From the NCBI GenBank assembly GCA_902565595.1, contig CACFFD010000001.1, positions 1 to 64,000 on the forward strand: a stretch of DNA of 64,000 bases. The letters run 5' to 3'. This document shows positions 25,922-34,198 of this stretch, piece by piece (position 1 is the stretch's first letter; every line of letters begins with the position of its first letter). This stretch comes from Actinomycetota bacterium (lineage in GTDB: Bacteria; Actinomycetota; Acidimicrobiia; Acidimicrobiales; UBA8592). The notes below the pieces were generated by a model. It was not told the DNA's origin. It ran no database searches and saw only the letters and a list, made by a program, of their open reading frames with translations. The translations under genes and the position numbers were made by a program.

Positions 25922-26009
25922 TGGCGGAGGAGGTGGGATTCGAACCCACGGTGGGTTGCCCCACACACGCTTTCCAAGCGTGCCGATTCGGCCGCTCTCG
26001 CACTCCTCC
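25922..26009 (-). tRNA. tRNA-Ser (GGA)
   Basis: On the minus strand the acceptor stem is GGAGGAG (26009-26003) with CTCCTCC (25932-25926), discriminator G, and CCA encoded at 25924-25922. The anticodon loop TTGGAAA gives GGA; a long variable arm and TTCGAAT T-loop are present. Confidence 0.95.
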
Positions 26010-26149
26010 ATTTAGAACTCAAGAGTACTAAATGAATTTTCAGGCTATCGCTCGATGCCAATATGCACACGCGTCAAAAGTGTTTCCAGTAATGAATTAA
26101 GTCATAAATCTCAAAGTCACGCGCAAGAATGGTGAAATACGTTACACCG

Positions 26150-26157
26150 TATACGAT
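26150..26157 (+). promoter_or_regulatory. Candidate -10 element for the SRP RNA
   Basis: TATACGAT lies 11-12 bases before the predicted 5' end of the SRP RNA at 26169. This matches the spacing of a sigma-70-type -10 element to its transcript start. A -35 match is not clear. Confidence 0.4.
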
Positions 26158-26168
26158 GGAAATCACAT

Positions 26169-26298
26169 CCGTTTCGGAATGTGACGATTGGGTTCTGTGC
26201 AATCAGTGCCCGTGAACCGAGTCAGGGCCGGAAGGCAGCAGCTCTCAGCGGAATCACAGATGTGCCGCAGGTAGCCTGATCGTCACTTTCGGGAACGG
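26169..26298 (+). ncRNA. ffs: Signal recognition particle RNA (bacterial small/4.5S type)
   Basis: The conserved SRP RNA apical core GTCAGGGCCGGAAGGCAGCA (26221-26240), with its GGAA tetraloop, binds Ffh. It is flanked by long complementary arms: GTGACGAT (26181-26188) pairs with ATCGTCAC (26279-26286), and the outer part of the arm (26169-26179 with 26288-26298) pairs with a few mismatches. The whole is one hairpin of about 130 nt, slightly longer than the usual 95-115 nt; the outer limits are estimated from pairing. It lies directly upstream of dnaX, a common location. Confidence 0.92.
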
Positions 26299-26377
26299 AT
26301 GTTTTAATTTGTAGAAATATTTGCGTAGAACTCCGATTACTTCACCTGATGACCTATAGCAAGACTAGGATTCCTAC

Positions 26378-28018
26378 ATGGCATATCAATCCCTTTATCG
26401 TCGGTACCGGTCAGGCCGATTTAATGAATTGGTTGGACAAGAACATGTTGTCACCGCATTGAAGAATGCAATCGCTGATAACCGTGTAGGTCACGCCTAC
26501 CTATTTAGTGGGCCAAGGGGAACTGGGAAGACCAGCACCGCCCGGATACTTGGAAAAGCGTTGAACTGCACCTCTCTTGAAGATGACGGTGAGCCATGTT
26601 GTAAATGCGATTCCTGCCTCTCTTTTGCTGAGGGCATTTCCTATGACCTCCATGAATTAGATGCTGCCTCGAATAACGGGGTTGAGGCTATTCGCGACCT
26701 TATTTCAAAAGTTGCGCTTGGTTCACCTGGACGAACGAAGGTGTACATACTTGATGAAGTCCATATGTTGACATCTGGCGCTGAGAACGCATTACTTAAG
26801 ACCTTAGAGGAACCTCCTAGCCATGTTGTTTTTGTACTTGCAACAACTGAACCACAAAAGGTTGTTTCAACAATCCGAAGTAGAACGCAGCACTTTGAAT
26901 TCGAATTGATTCCCGCGAACCTTTTAGGAGATCACCTTCGCTGGGTAGCTGATGATGCTGGTCTTACTGTGACCGACGAAATGATCGACTATGTCTTACG
27001 AGTAGGTGGCGGTTCAGCTCGTGACGCCTTATCTGCATTAGAACAAACACTTGCTAGAGGTGGAACTCCCGATGATGACACAGCTGTCGACGAGGTTCTC
27101 GAAGGAATAGTCCTTGGAGATCCAAACGTGGTCATAAGCGGTTTAAGTAAGGCGATTCAATCAGGCCGTTCTCCTCGAGTCATAGGAGAAATTCTTATAG
27201 ATCGACTTCGAAATACCTTTCTTACAGCTATGGGAAATTCACCCGACCACCTTTCTGATCATCAAGTAGAAATTTCGAAGAATCTTTCTGAGCGGATGCC
27301 ACTAGCCACAATAACCAGGTCACTTGAAACCATCGGAAGCGCTCTGGTGGGGATGCGTCAATCTCCCGATCCCAGAATTGACCTTGAGGTAGCTGTCCTT
27401 AAACTTTCACATCCGAAACTACAAACTGATTCTGACGTGGTCTTGAGTCGTTTGGAAAGGATTGAGCGGCACCTACAAGAGCTCGATGGCCCTTTCATAA
27501 GTAGCTCTTTACCTGCGGATGAAACCACTTCAGCTATAGAAAATGAAGATACATCTCCTCTGCCGAACCAAACCACGCCTCCAGTTAAGAAAGTTGACCC
27601 TATCGAAGAAAACCTCCCTTCTTTGCAAGAAGTGGAATCAGTATGGCCTGATATTAAGAAAAGCTTATCTGGAAAGGCAAAGGCACGTTTTAGCGGAGGT
27701 AGGTTCATATCTGTTGACACTGATGGAGTTGTTTTTGCCTTGCCTAATGAAATCCACCGTGATCGGTGCGCCGAGTGTCTTAGTGAAGTTGAAGAGTCAC
27801 TGTCAGAAAAATTACATCGGAAAACTAGGGTGAATCTTATTGTTGATTCCGGAGGGGCAGAGACAAGGCAGCAACAAGAGAGGCAGACTTCGGCAACCAT
27901 AAATAATGATGAGGATCTAGATCTGGATTCTCTAGACGATGCTGAGGCAACAGCAGGCGATGGACTTTCCTTAGTCGTAGATAGCTTTCCAGGTGCAAAG
28001 ATCGTCGATGATGAATAA
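26378..28018 (+). CDS. dnaX: DNA polymerase III gamma/tau subunit
   Basis: This 546-residue clamp-loader ATPase has Walker A GPRGTGKTSTAR (about 45-56), four zinc-binding Cys (C64, C74 or C75, C77, C80), the DEVHML Walker B (about 125-130) and the SRC-type motif as STIRSRTQHF. Domain III (about 220-350) follows, then an acidic linker and a tau-like C-terminal region from about 400. It loads the beta sliding clamp and holds polymerase cores together. No slippery frameshift heptamer was obvious. It lies 80 bases after the SRP RNA and 45 before recR, without the usual ybaB between. Confidence 0.93.
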   Translation: MAYQSLYRRYRSGRFNELVGQEHVVTALKNAIADNRVGHAYLFSGPRGTGKTSTARILGKALNCTSLEDDGEPCCKCDSCLSFAEGISYDLHELDAASNNGVEAIRDLISKVALGSPGRTKVYILDEVHMLTSGAENALLKTLEEPPSHVVFVLATTEPQKVVSTIRSRTQHFEFELIPANLLGDHLRWVADDAGLTVTDEMIDYVLRVGGGSARDALSALEQTLARGGTPDDDTAVDEVLEGIVLGDPNVVISGLSKAIQSGRSPRVIGEILIDRLRNTFLTAMGNSPDHLSDHQVEISKNLSERMPLATITRSLETIGSALVGMRQSPDPRIDLEVAVLKLSHPKLQTDSDVVLSRLERIERHLQELDGPFISSSLPADETTSAIENEDTSPLPNQTTPPVKKVDPIEENLPSLQEVESVWPDIKKSLSGKAKARFSGGRFISVDTDGVVFALPNEIHRDRCAECLSEVEESLSEKLHRKTRVNLIVDSGGAETRQQQERQTSATINNDEDLDLDSLDDAEATAGDGLSLVVDSFPGAKIVDDE

Positions 28019-28063
28019 GGAGAATTTTAACCGAGCTAATTCTGATCAGTTTGGAGAGGGTTT

Positions 28064-28672
28064 GTGAGTATCTATACGCCAGCAGTTCAAACGCTTATAG
28101 ATGAATTAGGAAAGTTGCCCGGAGTAGGCCCTAAGTCAGCTCAACGTATTGCCTTCCATCTGGTGAAGTTAGCTGAAGAGGATGCGATCCGGCTTTCAAC
28201 TGCTATTCGTGAAGCGAAGGAGAAAGTACGATTTTGTGAGAAGTGCTTCAACATGAGCGATGAAGCAATTTGTGAAATTTGTGCTGATTCTAGACGGGAC
28301 CCTACGCAGGTCTGTGTAGTTGAAGAACCAAGAGATATTGTTGCTGTTGAAAGAACTCAGGAATATAAGGGCTTCTACCATGTTCTACAAGGCGCGATTA
28401 ACCCCATTGATGGAATAGGTCCTGAGCAGCTCCGAGTAAAGGAATTGCTCGCACGGCTTCAAGAAGACCCTATTTCAGAGGTGATTCTATGCACGAATCC
28501 CAATATTGAAGGTGAAGCAACCGCCATGTACCTTGCTCGTTTGTTGGAGCCTCTAGGTTTGTCAGTTACCAGAATTGCGAGTGGCTTACCTGTTGGTGGT
28601 GATCTTGAATATGCGGATGAGTTAACTCTTGGGAGAGCTCTGGAAGGTAGACGTCAAGTCGAGGTCGATTAG
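28064..28672 (+). CDS. recR: Recombination mediator RecR
   Basis: This 202-residue protein has an N-terminal helix-hairpin-helix ([19 protein letters not shown], about 11-29), a Cys4 zinc finger (CEKC...CEIC, about 58-74) and a Toprim domain with VVEEPRD and [15 protein letters not shown]. It works with RecF/RecO to load RecA at gapped DNA. The length is normal for the family. GTG 28064 is preceded by GGAGAGG with about five bases spacing. A structured, probably transcribed stretch and an intrinsic terminator follow the stop. Confidence 0.94.
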   Translation: MSIYTPAVQTLIDELGKLPGVGPKSAQRIAFHLVKLAEEDAIRLSTAIREAKEKVRFCEKCFNMSDEAICEICADSRRDPTQVCVVEEPRDIVAVERTQEYKGFYHVLQGAINPIDGIGPEQLRVKELLARLQEDPISEVILCTNPNIEGEATAMYLARLLEPLGLSVTRIASGLPVGGDLEYADELTLGRALEGRRQVEVD

Positions 28673-28675
28673 CTT

Positions 28676-28850
28676 TCAAAGGAATCTTTGAGAAACACTC
28701 ACGTGACTGACGAGTGGTGGTTCTCGTCAGTCACCTGCGGTGGGAGGGGTGCATCGCAGTTGTTTGAGTGTTGCATTTTGTCCAGAAGAATTGGGGATAT
28801 CTTTCACTCGAAGAGCGTATCTTTAAAGAGGAAAAACCTCTTTTTATTTA
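28676..28850 (+). ncRNA. Predicted structured RNA downstream of recR (three-way junction, unassigned)
   Basis: No gene fits this gap of about 350 bases (28673-29020). The first half folds well. An 8-bp helix P1 (AACACTCA 28694-28701 with TGAGTGTT 28765-28772) closes a junction holding a perfect 12-bp hairpin P2 (GTGACTGACGAG 28703-28714 with CTCGTCAGTCAC 28723-28734, loop TGGTGGTT) and a 5-bp hairpin P3 (CTGCG 28735-28739 with CGCAG 28755-28759) with a G-rich loop. A small hairpin (CAAAG/CTTTG, 28677-28690) precedes it and an intrinsic terminator (28825-28848) follows. It may be a small RNA or the structured recR 3' end. Known families I could recall (6S, tmRNA, RNase P, riboswitches) do not fit. 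The strand is inferred from the terminator. Confidence 0.5.
28825..28848 (+). terminator. Intrinsic terminator after the recR region
   Basis: AAAGAGG (28825-28831), loop of five A, CCTCTTT (28837-28843), followed by TTATTT. This is a textbook rho-independent terminator for transcripts from recR or the structured RNA. The remaining bases to 29020 hold nothing else I can identify, apart from a short GACAA/TTGTC inverted repeat near 28900. Confidence 0.85.
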
Positions 28851-29020
28851 GCCCTGTGGGTGAAACCAACTCTAAAGTTACATTTATGTTACATTACGAC
28901 AATTATGTTGTCAAATAGGCTAATTTAGCGAGTTTAAAGATCGCAAACCTAAAGAATCCATTGTATTTAGACGTAATATTTGCGTTATCTTCACTTAAGA
29001 GATGTGAAATAGTGGTCTAG

Positions 29021-30211
29021 TTAACCCACCGTCTTCAAAATTAATGCATCGCCTTGTCCGCCACCACCACACAGGGCGGCAGCTCCGATTCCACCGCCTT
29101 GGCGACGAAGTTGATATGCAAGCGTGAGCGCTAGACGGTTTCCAGACATCCCGATCGGATGACCCAGAGCAATCGCACCCCCGTTAACGTTTACCGCAGA
29201 ATCGTCAATTCCCAGATCTGACATTGAGGCAACAGAGACAGCAGCAAATGCCTCGTTAATTTCAAAGAGATCAATATCTGATAACGTCAGCTGACCTTTC
29301 GCGAGAGCATCTGAAATTGCACGAGATGGTTGCGTGAGCAAACTAGTATCTGGTCCCGCAACTTGACCATATGAAACCAACTCAGCCAAAGGTTGGGTAG
29401 AAAGTCGATCAGCTACATCAAGAGAGGTCACCACAACAGCAGAACCACCATCAGATATTTGACTAGCATTCCCAGCTGTAATGTTCCCGCTTTCCGAAAA
29501 AGCAGGGCGGAGCTTTTGGAGTCCCGCTAAATCAGTTCCAGGTCGAACACCTTCATCATGCTCAAATACAATAGGTTCTCCACGTCGCTGTGGGATTTCA
29601 ACTTGAATGATCTCTTCGGATAAATTCCTATTTTCAATTGCTGAAGAAGCTCTTTCATGAGATTTTTGCGCAATGATGTCTTGACTTTCACGAGCAATAT
29701 CAACAGAAGCGGCGTATCTTTCCGTCCCCTCGCCCATAAGTTCTTTCTCTAAGGCACAAAACAATCCATCATGCTGAATGACATCCATCATTTCAGCATT
29801 TCCATACTTGTAGCCTCCTCGGGCCTTAGGTACGAGATAAGGAGCGTTTGTCATCGATTCCATTCCTCCAGCAACAACAATTTCTGCATCGCCATTTTCG
29901 ATCATTTGTGCAGCTAAATAAATTGCATTCAACCCAGACAAACAAACCTTGTTAATTGTGATTGCAGGTGTGCTCATCGGTATCTCAGCGGAACAGGCAG
30001 CTTGACGTGCAGTCACTTGACCAGTACCAGCTTGAAGAACCTGCCCCATGATCACGTAATCCACCATGTCTGGCGAAAGCCCAGCACGATCTAGAGCACC
30101 AGAGATGGCGATACCACCCAAGTCGGATCCAGAAAACGAAGACAGAGCGCCAGAAAGCTTACCTATCGGAGTTCTAGCTCCCGCAAGGATTACTGTATTT
30201 TCCATTGTCAC
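29021..30211 (-). CDS. Acetyl-CoA C-acyltransferase (thiolase)
   Basis: This 396-residue thiolase has the acyl-accepting Cys90 (NKVCLSGLNA), the NEAFA segment, the active His in GGAIALGHPIGMSG and the second Cys in ALCGGGGQGDAL. The length and the GHPIGMSG motif fit the biosynthetic/degradative acetyl-CoA acetyltransferase group, common in fatty acid oxidation or acetoacetyl-CoA formation. It is divergent from a methylmalonyl-CoA epimerase gene; a palindrome suitable for a regulator lies between them at 30259-30276. Confidence 0.93.
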   Translation of the reverse strand: MTMENTVILAGARTPIGKLSGALSSFSGSDLGGIAISGALDRAGLSPDMVDYVIMGQVLQAGTGQVTARQAACSAEIPMSTPAITINKVCLSGLNAIYLAAQMIENGDAEIVVAGGMESMTNAPYLVPKARGGYKYGNAEMMDVIQHDGLFCALEKELMGEGTERYAASVDIARESQDIIAQKSHERASSAIENRNLSEEIIQVEIPQRRGEPIVFEHDEGVRPGTDLAGLQKLRPAFSESGNITAGNASQISDGGSAVVVTSLDVADRLSTQPLAELVSYGQVAGPDTSLLTQPSRAISDALAKGQLTLSDIDLFEINEAFAAVSVASMSDLGIDDSAVNVNGGAIALGHPIGMSGNRLALTLAYQLRRQGGGIGAAALCGGGGQGDALILKTVG

Positions 30212-30258
30212 TCCTCAAAACTATTTCAGCCGAATACACCGAGTTCTAACTTTCTTAG

Positions 30259-30276
30259 AAGTTTGAATACAAACTT
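30259..30276. promoter_or_regulatory. Palindromic operator candidate between thiolase and epimerase genes
   Basis: AAGTTTG (30259-30265) and CAAACTT (30270-30276) form a perfect inverted repeat around AATA, in the 145-base divergent promoter region of the thiolase and the epimerase. Its size and symmetry suit a TetR-family dimer. No regulator gene is adjacent, so the binder is unknown. Confidence 0.4.
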
Positions 30277-30356
30277 ACAAATCAAACCTAGAAATAAACC
30301 TAGCTATCTCATGACCCATTTACACTGGGGTAGCGACCAATTTGTTGGAGTGGAAA

Positions 30357-30758
30357 ATGATTTTAACTGAAATAGACCATGTGGCGATTGCCGTACACGA
30401 CCTTGAAGAGGCGGTTAATTACTACCAGCAGGCGTTTGGTGCTGAAGTTCACCACCGAGAAGTCGTCGAACGTGATGGAGTAGAGGAAGCACTCATCAAA
30501 GTAGCTGATAGCTATATTCAACTCACCACCGCAACTCGAGATGACTCACCGATAGCAAAATTTCTACAAACTAGAGGTGAAGGACTCCATCACATTGGAT
30601 ATCGGGTACAGAACTGCCAAGCAGCACTGCAAGCAATGATAGACGCAGGTGCCCGCCCAATAGACGAAGTGCCTAGACCCGGATCAAGAGGAACAACTGT
30701 TGCCTTTATCCACCCAAAGGGGTCACATGGCACACTCATCGAACTTGTAGAAGAATAG
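30357..30758 (+). CDS. mce: Methylmalonyl-CoA epimerase (VOC family)
   Basis: This 133-residue VOC protein has IDHVAIAVHDLEEAV (metal ligand His), YIQLT, GEGLHHIGYRV (second His) and GTLIELVEE (Glu), the ligand set and spacing of methylmalonyl-CoA epimerase. The enzyme converts (S)- to (R)-methylmalonyl-CoA in propionate metabolism, which would follow the acyl-CoA carboxylase at 37055. The ATG at 30357 is preferred over the in-frame TTG at 30342 because GGAG at 30347-30350 gives a proper six-base spacing. It is divergent from the thiolase. Confidence 0.88.
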   Translation: MILTEIDHVAIAVHDLEEAVNYYQQAFGAEVHHREVVERDGVEEALIKVADSYIQLTTATRDDSPIAKFLQTRGEGLHHIGYRVQNCQAALQAMIDAGARPIDEVPRPGSRGTTVAFIHPKGSHGTLIELVEE

Positions 30759-30789
30759 ACTTAATTATTACAAGAGCTCGGATAGGAAG

Positions 30790-31668
30790 ATGAAAGTTCA
30801 CTTAGTAGACGGAACCTATGAACTTTTCCGACACTATTTTGGAGCTCCATCCCATATAACAAGTGAGGGCCATGAAGTAGGAGCAACTCGAGCAGTCCTA
30901 GCAAGCATGCTTTCACTACTAGAACAAGGCGCAACGCATATTGGTATAGCTACAGATCATACGATTACCTCATTTAGAAACGACCTCTACGAAGGTTACA
31001 AAGATGGTTCTGATATTGATCCTGACATATCAGGACAATTCCATATGCTTGAAGATCTACTCGAAGCTGCAGGGTTCATCATCTTTCCGATGGTTAAGTA
31101 TGAAGCTGACGATGCCCTAGCCTCCGGGGCGAAACGGTCAATGATGGACGAAAGAGTAGATCAGGTCGTTATCTGCACCCCCGATAAAGATTTAGGCCAA
31201 TGTTTAACTTCGGACCATAAGATCGTCCAATATGACCGTCGAAAAAAACTACTAATGAATTATGAATCCATAATTGAAAAATTTGGTATTCCTCCTGAAT
31301 CAATCCCTGACTATTTAGGTCTGATGGGTGATACAGCTGATGGCTTTCCAGGTTTACCGGGATGGGGAGCCAAATCATCTGCAAATGTTTTAGCTTTTTA
31401 CAACCACATTGAACAGATACCCGACGACTCCGAAAAATGGGAAGTATCTGTTCGAGGGGCACAAAAATTAGCTGAAACACTCAAAGAGAATCGATCTCTC
31501 GCTCTTCTTTTTCGTGAAATAGCAACACTCAGATACGATGCACCCACATTTGGATCCATTGATGAGCTCCATTGGGAAGGCCCTGGAAGCGATTTTGTTC
31601 AAATTGCTGAAAAGCTAGACGCTACACGACTGATCGAACGCGCTGAACTATTAGCAGGAAAGATCTAG
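30790..31668 (+). CDS. 5'-3' exonuclease (flap endonuclease family)
   Basis: This 292-residue protein resembles the N-terminal 5' nuclease domain of DNA polymerase I as a stand-alone gene. It has the acidic metal sites LVDGTYELFR, KYEADDALAS and CTPDKDLGQC, and a helix-hairpin-helix (LPGWGAKSSANVL). Stand-alone members remove RNA primers or flaps in replication and repair. The polymerase domain is missing by design, not truncation. It starts 31 bases after the epimerase in the same direction. Confidence 0.88.
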   Translation: MKVHLVDGTYELFRHYFGAPSHITSEGHEVGATRAVLASMLSLLEQGATHIGIATDHTITSFRNDLYEGYKDGSDIDPDISGQFHMLEDLLEAAGFIIFPMVKYEADDALASGAKRSMMDERVDQVVICTPDKDLGQCLTSDHKIVQYDRRKKLLMNYESIIEKFGIPPESIPDYLGLMGDTADGFPGLPGWGAKSSANVLAFYNHIEQIPDDSEKWEVSVRGAQKLAETLKENRSLALLFREIATLRYDAPTFGSIDELHWEGPGSDFVQIAEKLDATRLIERAELLAGKI

Positions 31669-31762
31669 GTACAGAGATCTATCGGGTTCCTTAACCGTTG
31701 ATGTTACTTGACATCGTTTCTGCTACCTTGAAGTTTTCGTAACTCGCTGGAAGAATAATGAA

Positions 31763-32182
31763 ATGGAACTAGATGAAGCACTTGCATGGGTAGCGGAAAA
31801 AACTCATGGAATATTAATCACCATCCGTCGTGACGGGAGAGCGCAATCCTCCGATATTTCCTTCACATTGAAGGATGGAAAATTCTGTATTTCAGCGACT
31901 GCGTCAAGAGCAAAGACCCGGAACCTTTTGAGAGACGACCGAGCTGTTCTCCACGTCACATCTCCAAAAACCTGGTCATATATTTCTTTCGATGGAACGG
32001 TTGAAGTTACCTCACCAGCTCAGAGTAAGAACGATGAAGTCAATCAGGAACTAGCAGAAATATATCAACGGATTCTTGGGGAAGAACATCCGAACTGGGA
32101 AGAATTTCAGCAGGCGATGATCAACGATGGGCGATTGGTCCTCCGGTTTGTCCCACAGAGTGCAGTGGGGATGGTGAATTGA
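31763..32182 (+). CDS. PPOX-class F420-dependent oxidoreductase
   Basis: This 139-residue split-barrel protein has ILITIRRDGRAQSSDISFTL, RAKTRNLLRDDRAVLHVTS and YISFDGTVEV, the pattern of F420-binding PPOX proteins of the TIGR03618 type. Members reduce quinones, mycotoxins or biliverdin-like compounds with F420H2. It is followed by a PhyH gene whose alternative start overlaps its stop. It is distinct from the PPOX protein at 161. Confidence 0.83.
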   Translation: MELDEALAWVAEKTHGILITIRRDGRAQSSDISFTLKDGKFCISATASRAKTRNLLRDDRAVLHVTSPKTWSYISFDGTVEVTSPAQSKNDEVNQELAEIYQRILGEEHPNWEEFQQAMINDGRLVLRFVPQSAVGMVN

Positions 32183-32184
32183 GT

Positions 32185-33006
32185 ATGGATCTAACCAAAC
32201 ATCATCAAGAGCTTAATGACGTAGGTTTCACGATCGTAGAGAATCTTATTGATCTAGACTTCATCGATGAATTGACAGCTGACGTCGCCCGACTGGAAAA
32301 GAAATTAAACCGCACTCCGGACAACAACAGATTCGAAGGGAACAAGACCACTCGCACATATAACCTTCTCGCCCACGGTGAAATTTGGCAAAAGATACCC
32401 GTCCAACCTCAAGTCCTCGAACTTATTGAAGGAGTCCTTGGGGAACAATGCCTAGTGTCATCACTGGCATCTATTTCACTTGCACCTGGAGAAACCGCTC
32501 AAGTCATCCACGCTGATGATCAAATTCAACCTCTAGAAAAACCTCACGTAGCCACGGTTTGTAATTCCATGTGGGCACTAACAGATTTCACAGAAGAGAA
32601 CGGGGCTACTCGTGTTGTCCCTGGTAGCCACCGTTGGCAGAATCCGGACTATTTCGGAGACCAGAGTGATATTGAAAGCATTCCGGCTGAAATGCCAAAA
32701 GGGTCCGTTCTTGTGTGGCATGGAAGTACCTGGCATGGAGGAGGCGCGAATACTACCGAAGACGACATTCGTATTGGCATAGCAATGAATTACTGCGCTG
32801 GCTTTATCCGTCAACAGGAAAATCAGCATCTCGGGATACCTCCAGAAATAGTTTCGACATTCTCACCTCAACTCCGCCAATTATGCGGATTCGGAATGTA
32901 TAGAGGTCTCACCGGAAATATCGAAAAACACAGCCCAGCGCACCTGCTCTATGGCGACCCTATAGAAACTCAGCTTTGGGATTATGACCCGATAAACCAC
33001 GATTAA
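32185..33006 (+). CDS. Phytanoyl-CoA dioxygenase (PhyH) family protein
   Basis: This 273-residue cupin-type non-heme Fe(II)/2-oxoglutarate oxygenase has the HxD pair in VIHADDQ (about 113-117), a distal His in GSTWHGGGANTTEDD and an Arg a few residues later for 2-oxoglutarate. PhyH enzymes hydroxylate lipids, small molecules or secondary metabolites. The ATG 32185 is chosen; TTG 32179 would overlap the PPOX stop (TTGA). It is 20 bases before an epoxide hydrolase. The set PPOX-PhyH-epoxide hydrolase looks like one catabolic transcript. Confidence 0.85.
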   Translation: MDLTKHHQELNDVGFTIVENLIDLDFIDELTADVARLEKKLNRTPDNNRFEGNKTTRTYNLLAHGEIWQKIPVQPQVLELIEGVLGEQCLVSSLASISLAPGETAQVIHADDQIQPLEKPHVATVCNSMWALTDFTEENGATRVVPGSHRWQNPDYFGDQSDIESIPAEMPKGSVLVWHGSTWHGGGANTTEDDIRIGIAMNYCAGFIRQQENQHLGIPPEIVSTFSPQLRQLCGFGMYRGLTGNIEKHSPAHLLYGDPIETQLWDYDPINHD

Positions 33007-33026
33007 AGAGAGGCGAGGAAAGCTTT

Positions 33027-34163
33027 ATGGAAACGATCACCCCATTCACAATTGATATACCCGATCAGCAGCTCGAAGACCTTCGGAAAAGGATAGAACT
33101 TACTAGATGGCCTGAAGAAGAATGTGTTGATGACTGGACTCAAGGTATACCGCTTTCATATACAAAGGAGCTAGCAGATTACTGGGTAAACGAATATGAC
33201 TGGCGGCAACGCGAAACACAGTTAAATCGGTTCACCCAATTCATTACGAATATTAACGATCTTGATATCCACTTTGTTCATCAGCGTTCACCTCACGAGA
33301 ATGCTATGCCACTACTTATAACGCATGGATGGCCCGGGTCTATTGTTGAATTTCATAAAGTCATAGAGCCTCTTACCGATCCAACGTCCTTTGGCGGAAA
33401 GGCCGAAGATGCGTTCCATGTCGTCTGCCCAACTCTTCCCGGTTATGGCTTCTCAGGAAAGCCAACGAAGACAGGATGGGGAGTAGAGAAAATAGCTACA
33501 ACTTGGGACGATCTGATGGTTCGGATCGGATACGAACAGTATGGAGCACAAGGAGGTGACTGGGGTGCCGCAGTCACCACACAGATCGGCAGAAATGTTG
33601 GACACTGCGTAGGTATCCATTTGAATATGCCAATAGGTAGACCAACTCCTGAAGCTCTTCAAAATCCCTCGGAAGACGACAGTCACGCCCTTGAACGTTT
33701 GACCTACTATCAGGAATGGGATTCTGGTTATTCAACACAGCAAAGAACCAGACCACAAACTTTGGGTTACGGGCTAGTTGACTCACCGGTAGGGCAGATG
33801 GCTTGGATAATTGAGAAATTCTGGAGCTGGATGGATTGCGATGGGCATCCAGAGAATACGCTTACTCGCGATGAACTTCTTGACAATGTAATGTTGTATT
33901 GGCTTACAGCTTCGGGAGCTTCATCCGCAAGGTTGTATTGGGAAAGCTTTGGCGGAAGCTTCGGAGGTGGAGAAAAAGTTGAGATACCAACTGGTGTCGC
34001 CTCATTTCCAGAGGAGATACTCCAATCTCCAAGAACATGGTGTGAAGGAAGCTATAACGTCACCCATTGGACACGGATGCCCAAAGGAGGGCATTTCGGG
34101 GCATTTGAGCAACCCGAGTTATTCGTCGAAGACGTTCGAAAATTCTTCGCATCAATTCGATAA
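33027..34163 (+). CDS. Epoxide hydrolase with EHN domain
   Basis: This 378-residue alpha/beta hydrolase starts with the epoxide-hydrolase N-terminal domain (PFTIDIPDQQLEDLRKRI, about 6-23). It has the HGWPG oxyanion motif (100-104), nucleophile Asp178 in GAQGGDWG, and His356 in PKGGHFG. Such enzymes open epoxides to diols. With PhyH, P450 and FAD monooxygenase genes close by, a role in breakdown of oxygenated organics is likely but not proven. It converges with the FAD monooxygenase gene across a palindromic terminator. Confidence 0.9.
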   Translation: METITPFTIDIPDQQLEDLRKRIELTRWPEEECVDDWTQGIPLSYTKELADYWVNEYDWRQRETQLNRFTQFITNINDLDIHFVHQRSPHENAMPLLITHGWPGSIVEFHKVIEPLTDPTSFGGKAEDAFHVVCPTLPGYGFSGKPTKTGWGVEKIATTWDDLMVRIGYEQYGAQGGDWGAAVTTQIGRNVGHCVGIHLNMPIGRPTPEALQNPSEDDSHALERLTYYQEWDSGYSTQQRTRPQTLGYGLVDSPVGQMAWIIEKFWSWMDCDGHPENTLTRDELLDNVMLYWLTASGASSARLYWESFGGSFGGGEKVEIPTGVASFPEEILQSPRTWCEGSYNVTHWTRMPKGGHFGAFEQPELFVEDVRKFFASIR

Positions 34164-34172
34164 GTCAGAGGT

Positions 34173-34198
34173 AAGGAAACAGCTTAAGCTGTTTCCTT
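34173..34198. terminator. Bidirectional palindromic terminator
   Basis: AAGGAAACAGC (34173-34183) is followed by TTAA and GCTGTTTCCTT (34188-34198), a perfect 11-bp stem. It lies between the converging epoxide hydrolase and FAD monooxygenase genes, overlapping the end of the latter, and would stop transcription from both sides. Confidence 0.75.

Noticed and set aside
28688-28918. 76-residue open frame after recR
   Set aside because: It has no ribosome site, odd composition (poly-basic, no motif), and runs through the hairpins and terminator; the RNA structure explains the stretch better.
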